A stretch of DNA of 64,000 nt from Natrinema halophilum (GTDB lineage: Archaea > Halobacteriota > Halobacteria > Halobacteriales > Natrialbaceae): assembly GCF_013402815.2 (NCBI RefSeq), contig NZ_CP058601.1, positions 1,364,001 to 1,428,000 of the forward strand. Reading direction: 5' to 3'. Made by a program: the position numbers and the translations under genes. Shown in pieces: positions 35,179 through 43,906 of the stretch. The notes beneath the pieces are model-generated. The model saw only the letters and a list, made by a program, of their open reading frames with translations. It was not told where the DNA came from and did no database searches. Position 1 is the first letter of the stretch; the number at the start of each line of letters is the position of its first letter.

Positions 35179-36111
35179 CTAGCTCCAACTCGGTGTCGCC
35201 CGCTCGCTCGTGCTCGTTGGATTCCTGAACCGATCAGCGACGTCGGCCATCGTCTCGACGGTGAGGTCAGTGGCGGACCGCCGGCGCTCGAGGTGCGACA
35301 GGATCGCCCGCATACGCCGATCATCCCGCTGGTGAGTCAGGTTGTTCGGATGGAGCCACATGTGAAAGAGACCGTCGGTCCGCGCCGCCTCGTCGATGCC
35401 GCGGCGAGCGAGGACGACCATCGGATCCTCCCAGATCGATTCGGCGACCACCCGTGCCGTCCCCTCGAAGCCAAAGAGGAACATCGAGGCAGGGACGTTG
35501 ACGAGCCCGTACTCATCAACAATCGGGGTAACCAGCATCGATCGATCCCGGATCGCAGAATCGAAAACGCCACGAACACCGTCCCGGGTCGGCGAGGTTC
35601 CCCGGTAGGCACCGATTCCGTGTTCGGCCAGCACGTCGCGGTGGCCGACGTCATTTCGCGGATAAATGAACGAGTCGATCGATTGACCCCAGTCGTCTGC
35701 GAGTTCGCGACAGCGCTCGAGTTCCGCGATGGCGAGTTCGCGGTTGGTCTCCGGCCGGCCGAACAAAACGTGTGAGAACGAGTGACTGGCGAACTCGTGT
35801 TCGACATCGGACTCGAGGACGTCGCGTACCAGATCCCGGCCGAATCGGAGGTCGGGGCGTTCTGCCCACGCTGTTCGTTCGCGGTCGAACCAGCCGTTGG
35901 GAGCCGGGTGGTCGGCGTGGGTAGCATCACAATTATCGAGCATGAGGTGTCCGACGATGGCCCACGTCGCCGGTACGTCGAACTCCTCGAGCAATTCGAC
36001 CATGGACCTCCAGCCTCGGCGTCCAGATTCGACCCGTTCTACCGGCGGCTCGGGAAGATCGTGAAATCCCCACCCGAGTTCGGCGTCGAGAGAGATTACG
36101 ACGCTTCCCAC
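35179..36111 (-). CDS. Polysaccharide deacetylase-like protein
   Basis: The 310-residue protein has the NodB-like fold: VISLDAELGWGFHD at the N-terminus (first Asp), SFSHVLFG with the metal-binding HXXXH-like Ser/His region (FASHSFSH), and YPRND and LHPNNLTH further on. These enzymes remove acetyl groups from N- or O-acetylated glycans. GTG at 36111 is chosen because MGSVVISLDAEL is the usual family start; no ATG lies in this frame until far upstream at 36594, which overlaps the divergent gene. An ATAACAAAG motif lies 53 nt upstream. Confidence 0.82.
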   Translation of the reverse strand: MGSVVISLDAELGWGFHDLPEPPVERVESGRRGWRSMVELLEEFDVPATWAIVGHLMLDNCDATHADHPAPNGWFDRERTAWAERPDLRFGRDLVRDVLESDVEHEFASHSFSHVLFGRPETNRELAIAELERCRELADDWGQSIDSFIYPRNDVGHRDVLAEHGIGAYRGTSPTRDGVRGVFDSAIRDRSMLVTPIVDEYGLVNVPASMFLFGFEGTARVVAESIWEDPMVVLARRGIDEAARTDGLFHMWLHPNNLTHQRDDRRMRAILSHLERRRSATDLTVETMADVADRFRNPTSTSERATPSWS

Positions 36112-36164
36112 GGAAACCACCACGATTGAACGCGTTTCATATTGGGACGGTTGCGTTTTGGTGG

Positions 36165-36173
36165 CTTTGTTAT
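36165..36173 (-). promoter_or_regulatory. ATAACAAAG motif upstream of the deacetylase gene
   Basis: Exact copy on the minus strand, 53 nt before the GTG at 36111 and 24 nt before the ATG of a 14-codon frame (36140 to 36096) that overlaps the start. Confidence 0.65.
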
Positions 36174-36313
36174 GGAGGACCTGTCTGAACGACGCCTGGA
36201 TTCTGTGACGCGATACACCGTCACTCGGGAGTGTACGGGCGAGAGGATCTGGACGTGGAGTTAATGGGTCCGAACAGCTCTCTCTTGGGACCGTCGTGGG
36301 GTGAAATCTCTCT

Positions 36314-36322
36314 ATAACAAAG
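36314..36322 (+). promoter_or_regulatory. ATAACAAAG motif upstream of the phosphatase-fold gene
   Basis: Exact copy, 56 nt before the ATG at 36379. It mirrors the copy at 36165-36173, so the divergent pair has two motifs facing outward. Confidence 0.65.
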
Positions 36323-36378
36323 CGCTCATCGGGCGACCGGAAAGACAGCAGACGTCGTTGACGTCTCAAAATATAATC

Positions 36379-37971
36379 ATGAGCGGATATACAGCCCCTT
36401 CCGAGCGAGCGTTCGTGCTCGGACTCGACGGCGTGCCGTGGAGACTCATCGAGCGATGGAGCAATGCGGGCGAACTCCCCGCATTCGCCCGACTGCGAGA
36501 GGAGGGCGCCTCGGGCCCACTCGATAGTACCCGCCCGCCGACGACGCCACTCGCATGGCCGTCGATCGCGACCGGGGTATGGCCGGACAAACACGGCATC
36601 TACGGCTTCCAGAACCTCTCTTCAGAATACAGTCACGAAATGTACACCAGCCAAGATCTCGCCCAGCCGGCCCTCTGGGATCAGCTCGCGCCGGCACACG
36701 TCGGGAACGTCCCGATGACCTATCCGGCCAGCGAGATCGACGGCACCATGGTCACGGGGATGATAACGCCCTCGACGGATCGGGAGTTCACGCAACCGGC
36801 TGATCTACAAGACGAGATCGACTCCCGCATCCCCAACTACGAAATTAGTCTCGACTATCCCGAGTATGCCGATCGGCTGGACGACTTTCGGGTTGCCGTC
36901 GACGACATGCTCGCGAAGCGCCGTAAGCTGATGCGTATCCAGATGGACCGGGCCGGCACCGACTGGCAACTGTTTTTCTTCGTCTACACCGCTCCCGACC
37001 GATTCCAGCACCTCGTCTGGGACATGGACAAGCTTCTCGCCCACTACAAGAAACTCGACGACATCCTCGGCGAAGTCATCGAGTACACCGACGACCACGA
37101 CGCCGATCTCTACGTCGTCTCCGATCACGGCTTTGGCTCGATCGAGGAACTCGTCTACGTCAATCGCATCCTCGAGAAAGAAGGATACCTGGTTCGACGG
37201 GACGACGATGGAACGCGCGGCGCGCTCGCGAGTCTCGGAATCTCGCGGGACGCCATAACGGGTGCACTCAATCGAGTCGGAATCACCGAAGAGACGCTCG
37301 TTCAGTCGCTCCCCCGCCGGCTCGTCGACTCAGTCGCTGAGCAGATACCCGGCGATCATGCGTTATACGACGTCGACTTCGATCGGACCGTGGCGTTCGT
37401 CCACGACACCGGAAACTGTTACATCAACGACACCGGTCGCTTCGACCGCGGGGTCGTCTCGCCGAGCGAGATCCCACAGGTCAAAGCGGATATCAGGGAC
37501 GCCCTCGAGTCGGTGACCGACGAGAGCGGCGAGACAGTACTGGAGGTATTCGACGGCGACGACCTGTTCCCGACGGACGAGAAGTCGCCTGACCTGGTCG
37601 TCGGTGGCCGGGGTACCTACGAGTCACGCAGCGCGGTTTCGGACCGGACGCTCGGCGATACAGGGACGTACGATGCGAGCCACCGGAGCGAAGGGATCGT
37701 CCTCTGTCGCGGCCCGTCGATCGAAGCCGACGCGACCTTGCGCGGCGCCCGAGTGGTCGATATCGCACCGACACTGCTCCACGGAATCGGCGAACCGGTA
37801 CCGGAAAACGCCGATGGACGAGTATTATTCGACGCCTTCGCAGACGACGTGCGGCCGGCGGAGACGAAAGTGGAATGGACGACTGTCACCCAAAACGATA
37901 GCGATACGACGGTCGATGAGGATTTCGACGACGTCGAGGACCGGCTGAAAGGACTCGGCTATATGGAGTGA
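36379..37971 (+). CDS. Alkaline-phosphatase-fold phosphodiesterase/transferase
   Basis: From MSGYTAPSERAFVLGLDGVP the protein has 530 residues. The alkaline phosphatase/NPP fold is shown by FVLGLDGVPW (first metal Asp), the nucleophile region PPTTPLAWPSIATGVWPDKH, VVSDHGFGS (second metal site) and a late His in YDASHRSEGIVL. Such proteins hydrolyse or transfer phosphate-linked groups and are common in glycan loci. A second member starts at 63902 with the same promoter motif. ATG 36379 is preferred over 36301, which would place the motif inside the coding region. The last codons are duplicated downstream (see repeat). Confidence 0.85.
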   Translation: MSGYTAPSERAFVLGLDGVPWRLIERWSNAGELPAFARLREEGASGPLDSTRPPTTPLAWPSIATGVWPDKHGIYGFQNLSSEYSHEMYTSQDLAQPALWDQLAPAHVGNVPMTYPASEIDGTMVTGMITPSTDREFTQPADLQDEIDSRIPNYEISLDYPEYADRLDDFRVAVDDMLAKRRKLMRIQMDRAGTDWQLFFFVYTAPDRFQHLVWDMDKLLAHYKKLDDILGEVIEYTDDHDADLYVVSDHGFGSIEELVYVNRILEKEGYLVRRDDDGTRGALASLGISRDAITGALNRVGITEETLVQSLPRRLVDSVAEQIPGDHALYDVDFDRTVAFVHDTGNCYINDTGRFDRGVVSPSEIPQVKADIRDALESVTDESGETVLEVFDGDDLFPTDEKSPDLVVGGRGTYESRSAVSDRTLGDTGTYDASHRSEGIVLCRGPSIEADATLRGARVVDIAPTLLHGIGEPVPENADGRVLFDAFADDVRPAETKVEWTTVTQNDSDTTVDEDFDDVEDRLKGLGYME

Positions 37972-38039
37972 GGGAAGCGGCCAGGCAGACTCGGCTACAT
38001 GGAGTGAGGGAAGCGGCCAGACGGACTCGGCTACGTGGA
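37952..38039 (+). repeat. 36-bp repeat that includes the gene's stop codon
   Basis: GACTCGGCTATATGGAGTGA, which encodes the final residues and stop, recurs with period 36 at 37952, 37988 and 38024 (partial). The first copy is coding and the others lie after the stop. The unit is 12 codons, so the copies stay in frame. Confidence 0.9.
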
Positions 38040-38097
38040 ATACCGATGATCAGACGAATCAGCCACCGGGAGCGACGATAAATTGAACGACGGCTGG

Positions 38098-39501
38098 TCA
38101 GGACGGTGCTCGCGGCAGTGAGACGGTAATCGTGTTGCCCGTCTCGGACCGCTCGAACTCGATGTGACCGTTCGAGCGATCGACCGTCCAGTAGACGAGC
38201 CACAGTCCCAGGCCCGACGTGTGATACACGTCGTTCATCTCCCATTCGCCTGTCAAGACGCGAAACTCGACCTCGGGGATCGGCGGACAGGTATCTCGGA
38301 TTTCCACGTCGACGGTCTCTCGATCGAGCTGAAGCGTAATCCCTAGCTCGGGCAGACCCTCTGGGTCGTGTTGAACGGCGTTTTCGAGGAGTTCCGTGAC
38401 GGCCCCCTGAATCTCGCGGACTGTACAGGCGACCGCTGACTCGGGACGGTTCGGGTTCGTGTGGATCGTCACGTTCGGGTGCCGATCACGGATCGTCTCG
38501 ACTGCGTCCGAAACGACCGTCACGATGTCGATCGACTCCCTCACGGTTCGGTCGCCGAGCAGTTCGATTATTTTTCGTTGTTTGTCGGCGCTCTGGAGGA
38601 GCTCCTGACCCTGCTGACGGATGATCTCCGCGCGCCGTCGAGACGGGTTGGAAGCGTCCTCGGCGATGCTCTCGGCGTTGCCGAGGATGACGGCGAGGTC
38701 GTTTCGCAGATTGTGTCGAAGGAGGTTGTCCATGACGGTTAACTGTCGTTCTCGTCGCCGCCGATCGGTGATGTCTTTGCTGAAACCGACGATCCGAACG
38801 ACGTCGCCGTCCTCGAGAAGCGGTTCGGCTCGAACCCAGACCCAGCGGTTGTAGTCGGTCCCGGGATTGACGCGGTATTCGAGGTCGACGGATTCGCCCG
38901 CAGACGCGCGGGCCATAGCCTCTCGAACGCTGCGGACGTCGTCAGGATGGACCATATCGAGAAAGGTGCGGGGATTCGCCTCGAGCGTTTCGGCGGACTG
39001 ACCGTAAACGTCCTCGTACGCGGGGTTGACGAACAGCAATTCGGACCAGTCGCCGTTGAACATCCACAGGACGTCACCGATAGTTCCTGCGATCGTCTGG
39101 AGTCGGCATTGAGCGGCCCGACGTTCTCGCTCCGCCATCACTCGTTGAGAAATGTCGCGCGAGCTGACGACGTACCCGTCGATGGCGTCGTCAGGCGGAT
39201 TCGTAAACCGGCTTTCGAGCCAAACCCACCCGTCGTTTCGGGTAACGTGCCGATAGTGAACCGTCGACGACGCCCGTGCGACCCCGCTTACCCGGCCGAA
39301 TCGATCCGCGACCGTCTGCCTATCGTCCGGATGAACGAAATCGATCACGTACTCGTCGATCAGCCGGTCCGGCTCGAACCCAAGCATGGACGCACTCGCT
39401 TCGTTGACGTAGACGTACGTCCCTGCTTCATCGACGATGGCGAGTGTATCGTGTGCATGTTCGAGGAGGACTGAAGCCAGATCGTCGATCTTTGGGTCCA
39501 T
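38098..39501 (-). CDS. Soluble PAS-PAS sensor histidine kinase
   Basis: The 467-residue protein has two PAS domains (residues ~12-115, with VDEAGTYVYVNEASASMLGF, and ~130-245, with MFNGDWSELLFVNPAYEDVY). The histidine-kinase core follows: the phospho-acceptor His in NLLRHNLRNDLAVILG and the ATPase N-box ELLENAVQHDPEG, with GLGLWLVYW near the end. It has no membrane segment, so it senses a cytoplasmic signal such as redox or light. No response regulator is adjacent, as is usual in haloarchaea. It sits between glycan genes but has no ATAACAAAG motif. Confidence 0.9.
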   Translation of the reverse strand: MDPKIDDLASVLLEHAHDTLAIVDEAGTYVYVNEASASMLGFEPDRLIDEYVIDFVHPDDRQTVADRFGRVSGVARASSTVHYRHVTRNDGWVWLESRFTNPPDDAIDGYVVSSRDISQRVMAERERRAAQCRLQTIAGTIGDVLWMFNGDWSELLFVNPAYEDVYGQSAETLEANPRTFLDMVHPDDVRSVREAMARASAGESVDLEYRVNPGTDYNRWVWVRAEPLLEDGDVVRIVGFSKDITDRRRRERQLTVMDNLLRHNLRNDLAVILGNAESIAEDASNPSRRRAEIIRQQGQELLQSADKQRKIIELLGDRTVRESIDIVTVVSDAVETIRDRHPNVTIHTNPNRPESAVACTVREIQGAVTELLENAVQHDPEGLPELGITLQLDRETVDVEIRDTCPPIPEVEFRVLTGEWEMNDVYHTSGLGLWLVYWTVDRSNGHIEFERSETGNTITVSLPRAPS

Positions 39502-39937
39502 TGCGGTTCTCTAGACCAATTTCGATACTCCCTCAGAAAAGTGTGGTGCTACGGAACACAGTCACAACCAGTGACCGGTTACGGCCGGGAGGGAAGCCAG
39601 CGTCGGGACCGAGCCGAAATTCCCCCACCGAACCTCGATCGGAGGGACGCCGATCAAGCGGTCGGGAACCGCTCGTCGAACGGGGCGACTCGAGTTCATC
39701 CCGTCAGTTCCGGCGAAACGGATCTGTACCCGACCCATCGGTGGGCAGGCCACTACTCCAGTATCCACAGGATTCCAAACACCGAGATAGCCAGGTACTG
39801 AAACGACCTTCGAACCGTCACTTAAATTATACCACATCGAGTTACGCGGAAAATCGGTCGTCGCCGGACTCGATCGCAAGAGATCGGACCGAGAAACTCG
39901 AGGAACAACCGCGAATGCCCGTCGACGGCCTGATGCT
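39502..39937. other. Intergenic region, no gene recognised
   Basis: About 440 bp between two minus-strand genes. A TATA-like CTTAAATTATACC occurs near 39820. A 22-codon hydrophobic frame there is too short to support. Confidence 0.45.
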
Positions 39938-41245
39938 CTATCGATTGGACCGGACGAATCGAAGGCCAGCCTTTGCAGTCGTCCAGGCCGGATACATGGC
40001 GTTGTAGACGATGTTAGGCGCGTTTCTCGCTCCGGCCCGAAGGATGCGGTGGGTGAGCGGCGGACCCGACGTAGAGACCAGCACGTCCAGGTCTGCGTCG
40101 TCGAGCCAGTCGAAGAAGGTTTCTTCGGCCGGTGTGGCCGGTTCGGCCTCGCGTGCGCGGTCACGAATATCGCCCCACATGTGACGTTCGTCCTGTCCGA
40201 GGACCCAGTCACCCCGCTCGAGAGACTGCCGAAGGTCGTGGTAGTCTGCGTCCGAGAACGGATAGCCGTGGTCCGACGGCTCGAGACCCGCCAGACGGAG
40301 GCCGACGGCAGTCCGGTAACACTTCTCGCAGTGACCGCAGTTGCCGTCTATCCGGTCGTTGCACGTCTGGAGTTCGAGCGATGGATCCTCGCGACGAACG
40401 TAGTCGGCGATGACGTCGAGTCGCTCCTGTCTAGTGAGTTCGTAGGCATCGTGATGGCACTTCGTGCCGGCCCAGCGGACGTACTCGTCGACGTCGGGCC
40501 GAGAACCCCATTCGAGATCGATCCCCTTCCAGTGGGTCGCGGCGACGTAGAGATCGTTCATCCCGCGCGCGTAGGCCATCGGCGCACAAAGTCCGAGTAG
40601 TCCCAGTCCGTGGCCCACGGAACTGTACCAACCGCCGTCGACGTATCGTTTGTAGTGGGCCAGCAGCATCGGATGATCGAGAAACGAGAGCATGTTCGAC
40701 TCGATATAGGCGGTCTCGAGGCCGTGGTCTTCGGCAAATCCGGAGACGCGTGTTTTGAGGGCATCCCACTTCTCGTCGTCGGCCGAACTCGGCGTAATCG
40801 TCCATCCACGAATGCTGACCAGCGTCGGCGATTCCTCGCGGTGACGAACGTACGAACACGTCGAATCGACACCGCCGGTAAACAGCAGACCGCTCTCATC
40901 GCGCGTCTCCGGTTCCGGTTCGATCGTCCGGCGGGCATACAGCGTCCCGCCCTCGAGAAAGTCGTGCATGTCACACAGCGACTTCTCGACGTTCTCGAGC
41001 GCTCGTGCGAACGTCGCGTCGATTTCGTCGACGTACACGTCGGCTCCGTTGGCCCACGCGACCGGACAGACTTGCGCGAGGATGGGAATCGCCAGAACGC
41101 CGTCAGGGACGTCTTCGATCGATACGTCGTAGCGGGTTCGAAACGGATCGTCGGAGATGAACCGCTCGAGGTCGGTCGAAGTGCGAACCGAACACTGGAG
41201 GGTCCCGCCGTCGGTGGTGAGTTGATCGATGAGGATCGATGACAT
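39938..41245 (-). CDS. PP-loop ATP-pyrophosphatase-like enzyme of unknown substrate
   Basis: The 435-residue protein has the ATP-pyrophosphatase P-loop in LLFTGGVDSTCSY (SGGXDS-type) near residue 120. A Cys cluster, CNDRIDGNCGHCEKCYRTA, lies near residue 295 and probably binds zinc. This architecture resembles QueC or tRNA-thiolation enzymes, which adenylate a substrate before amide or thio transfer. However, the ~110-residue N-terminal domain and length differ from QueC (~230 residues). Its place among glycosyltransferases suggests it may modify a sugar or carboxylate, for example by amidation. That is inference. Confidence 0.7.
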   Translation of the reverse strand: MSSILIDQLTTDGGTLQCSVRTSTDLERFISDDPFRTRYDVSIEDVPDGVLAIPILAQVCPVAWANGADVYVDEIDATFARALENVEKSLCDMHDFLEGGTLYARRTIEPEPETRDESGLLFTGGVDSTCSYVRHREESPTLVSIRGWTITPSSADDEKWDALKTRVSGFAEDHGLETAYIESNMLSFLDHPMLLAHYKRYVDGGWYSSVGHGLGLLGLCAPMAYARGMNDLYVAATHWKGIDLEWGSRPDVDEYVRWAGTKCHHDAYELTRQERLDVIADYVRREDPSLELQTCNDRIDGNCGHCEKCYRTAVGLRLAGLEPSDHGYPFSDADYHDLRQSLERGDWVLGQDERHMWGDIRDRAREAEPATPAEETFFDWLDDADLDVLVSTSGPPLTHRILRAGARNAPNIVYNAMYPAWTTAKAGLRFVRSNR

Positions 41246-41500
41246 AGGTAGGGGGAGTCGATGTGTCGGTCGACTGGATCACGACCTGCTACAAAAACCA
41301 TCAGAACCGTTGATCGATCCCGTGTCGAGAAATCGGACCGTAGCTAATCGGGCGTCCCCGACAGGGTCCACATATTTTGTCGCATATATTAGGTTGCAGA
41401 TTTGCCGAAATCACCCGGCGTAGCAAATCCTCTGACGGACAGCCGTCCGTATACCGGACGTGCAGTACCGACAACAACTCCTTTCGAGGGTAGGATCTGT

Positions 41501-41509
41501 ATAACAAAC
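41501..41509 (+). promoter_or_regulatory. ATAACAAAC, variant glycan promoter motif
   Basis: One-base variant, 70 nt before the ATG of the membrane protein gene and 29 nt before the ATG (41539) of a 14-codon frame whose TGA overlaps that start. Confidence 0.6.
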
Positions 41510-41579
41510 CCTGACAGCGGCGACGGCTGGTCTAATACATGCGTATCGAGACTGACCGGGACGAGTCCGGTGAGAGAAT

Positions 41580-43370
41580 ATGAGACGATCGACGCTCAAC
41601 GCGACGGTCGCAGTCGGTTTTCTCGCGGTTTCGATGGGGATTCTCGTCGCGAGAGCGAATCCGGCGACTGCATACGAGTCATCGGTGTACGCGGGGGCTC
41701 CGACGATCACCTGGGGAGGGTTCGCGCTCGCGCTCGCGATTGCAGTCGGCACGTGTCTCACGTGTCGGGGGCGAACGCAGGGATACGGGATCGGTCTCGG
41801 CGCGATGGCCGTCACGGCGATCGTGAGTCTCCCCGTGATTCGGAACTACCACTACGCCGGGATGGGTGATGCACTGACGCACCTCGGCTGGACGAGAGAC
41901 ATCGTCACCGGCGGAACCGCGCCGCACGAACTATTCTATCCGGGATTGCACGCCCTCGCGACGACCCTCCACTTCGCCGGTGGCATCTCGATCGAGCGCG
42001 CCCTCCTGGTCGGAATCGTCGTCCTGTTCGTTCCGTTCGTGATCTTCGTCCCGCTTGTCGTTCGCGATATGGCCGGCGGTGGACCGGCGGTCGGCCTCGC
42101 TGCGATCGTTTCCTGGATGGTCCTTCCAATCAATAACATCGCGACGCACATGGGCATCCACACGAACTCGAACGCGCTGTTCCTCGTCCCCGCCGTCGTC
42201 TTTGCGCTCGTCGCCTATCTCCGCCGGCGGTCGACTGTCGAGCGCCTCCCCTTCGGCGTGTCGCCGTTTAGCGCCCTCATCTTTCTCACCGCGCTTGCGC
42301 TCCTGTTAATCCACCCACAGCAGATGTTCAACGTGGTCGTCTTGATCGGCGCGATCAGCGGGGTCCAGTATCTCGCTCGACGTCGCTTCGACGACCATCC
42401 GATGATCGAGCACCCGACGACATACGTCCATACGATCAGCCTCGGCGGCTTGTTCGGGCTCTGGGCACTTGGAAACGAGCGGTTCAGACGGGCTGCTATC
42501 GGACTCGTCTCCGGGCTCCTCGCACAGGATATCGGTGGCGGGTCGACTGTCAACCAGCGCGGATCGTCGTTGACCGATATCGGCGGGAGCCTCGGCGAAC
42601 TATTCGTGACGATGTTTCTCGATGCGGCGGTCATCGGCCTCATCGTGGGTCTGTTCATCCTGCTCGTCTGGCTCGGCTGGTCGAACCTCGACGGTGAAAC
42701 CAGCTCCTTCGTCAACTACTTCGCGCTCGCGTTGTTCCCGTTGTGTGGCATGTTTTTCGTCTACTTTCTCGGGACGCCGACGATGGCGTTCCGGCAGATG
42801 GGGTTCATCTACGTGGTGTTGACGATCCTCGCCGGCATCGCCCTGGCACAATTCGTCGGCGGTCTCTCGAGTGTGATCACGTCCCCGGGCGCGAATGCGG
42901 TTGCGGCGCTGGTACTCGGAGCCTGTCTCGTCCTCGGCCTGATGACGGTATTTACGTCGCCGCTGATATACAATCCGGGCCAGCACGTGACTCCCGAGAT
43001 GATGAGCGGGTACGATGACGGGCTAGCCCACGGCGCGGAGGGCGTTCCCTACGCCGGAATGGGATACGACCCCTACCGATACGATCACGGCATAAACGGT
43101 CTCGCCGGAAGCGACAGCCTCAGCGGTGCTTCGGCAGCCACAGGATCCGTCAACGCCACCGTCTTCAGCAGCGGGAACTACAGCGGTGCCTATCCGTCCG
43201 ACGAGTACTACTTCGTCTACACGGAGTGGGACAGAACGAAAGAGATCCAGGTGTACGAGGAACTCAACTACGACCGCGCTGCGCTCGAGGGACTCGAAAC
43301 CGAACCCGGAGTGAACAAGGTAATTTCGAACGACGAGTTCACGATGTATGCGGTCGACGCCGAACCGTAG
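41580..43370 (+). CDS. Multi-pass membrane protein, GT-C glycosyltransferase-like
   Basis: The 596-residue protein has about 12 transmembrane helices in residues 1-460 and a soluble extracytoplasmic C-terminal domain (residues ~465-596). NYHYAGMGDALTHLGWTRDI in the first loop places an acidic residue where GT-C enzymes hold the catalytic or metal Asp, and GLHALATTLHF follows. The C-terminal domain has several NXS/T sequons. It probably transfers lipid-linked sugars at the outer face or polymerises a glycan. The family is not securely recognised, so flippase or polymerase roles are possible. It is preceded by the promoter motif and a short overlapping leader frame. Confidence 0.7.
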   Translation: MRRSTLNATVAVGFLAVSMGILVARANPATAYESSVYAGAPTITWGGFALALAIAVGTCLTCRGRTQGYGIGLGAMAVTAIVSLPVIRNYHYAGMGDALTHLGWTRDIVTGGTAPHELFYPGLHALATTLHFAGGISIERALLVGIVVLFVPFVIFVPLVVRDMAGGGPAVGLAAIVSWMVLPINNIATHMGIHTNSNALFLVPAVVFALVAYLRRRSTVERLPFGVSPFSALIFLTALALLLIHPQQMFNVVVLIGAISGVQYLARRRFDDHPMIEHPTTYVHTISLGGLFGLWALGNERFRRAAIGLVSGLLAQDIGGGSTVNQRGSSLTDIGGSLGELFVTMFLDAAVIGLIVGLFILLVWLGWSNLDGETSSFVNYFALALFPLCGMFFVYFLGTPTMAFRQMGFIYVVLTILAGIALAQFVGGLSSVITSPGANAVAALVLGACLVLGLMTVFTSPLIYNPGQHVTPEMMSGYDDGLAHGAEGVPYAGMGYDPYRYDHGINGLAGSDSLSGASAATGSVNATVFSSGNYSGAYPSDEYYFVYTEWDRTKEIQVYEELNYDRAALEGLETEPGVNKVISNDEFTMYAVDAEP

Positions 43371-43906
43371 ATGTCGCTGTTCGAACGGGCCGCAGTGGAA
43401 ACCGACGCGATTGAACTGCCACAACCAAGACCAAGTCGTGGAATTCGGAGCCGACTCGAGACGACCGGCAGCGAATGACACGTCGCTTGCCGAGATGACG
43501 AACGGGCGACCGTTCGTCGAGATTGTCAACCCGTCCGTGCTCGCCAACTCCCGAGATGTCCCTCATCCGGCAGTCCCTATCTCGACGTGATTTCGACGGG
43601 TAACAGAGTATTACTGGCCGGAAACGGCGATATGATCGAACGAAACAGTCGGTCGCTACGGTCGATCACCTATCCGCTAGTTCGTGGAAAAACGACTCAT
43701 AACTGGTTCGACCCTGGGATATGCTCATATTTCCCCACAAAATCTGATGTTGCGATCGGAACATCATGCTATCGTAAAATTCGTATTATACAATCTAAAT
43801 ACGGATAGATTGTGTATATTTATGTACTGATGGGAAGAATGTCTGTAAATTGTAGCTACGGTGGCAAGAAAAAGTTTATGTTCGTAAGGCGGAGTTGCAT
43901 AGGTGT
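43371..43906. other. Intergenic region, AT rich toward the right
   Basis: No gene is visible. The last 250 bp are much richer in A+T than the surrounding DNA and include the promoter of the first beta-helix gene. Confidence 0.5.
43870..43879 (+). promoter_or_regulatory. AAAAGTTTAT core promoter of the first beta-helix gene
   Basis: 27 nt before the ATG at 43907, fitting leaderless transcription. The same AAAGTTTAT core occurs before the two paralogs. Confidence 0.7.

Noticed and set aside
39769-39840. 22-codon hydrophobic frame (minus) after a TATA-like box
   Set aside because: Too short, starts with GTG and has nothing to distinguish it from chance.
39938-41245. Naming the PP-loop gene queC
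   Set aside because: Length, extra N-terminal domain and neighbours differ from QueC; only the P-loop and Cys cluster are shared.
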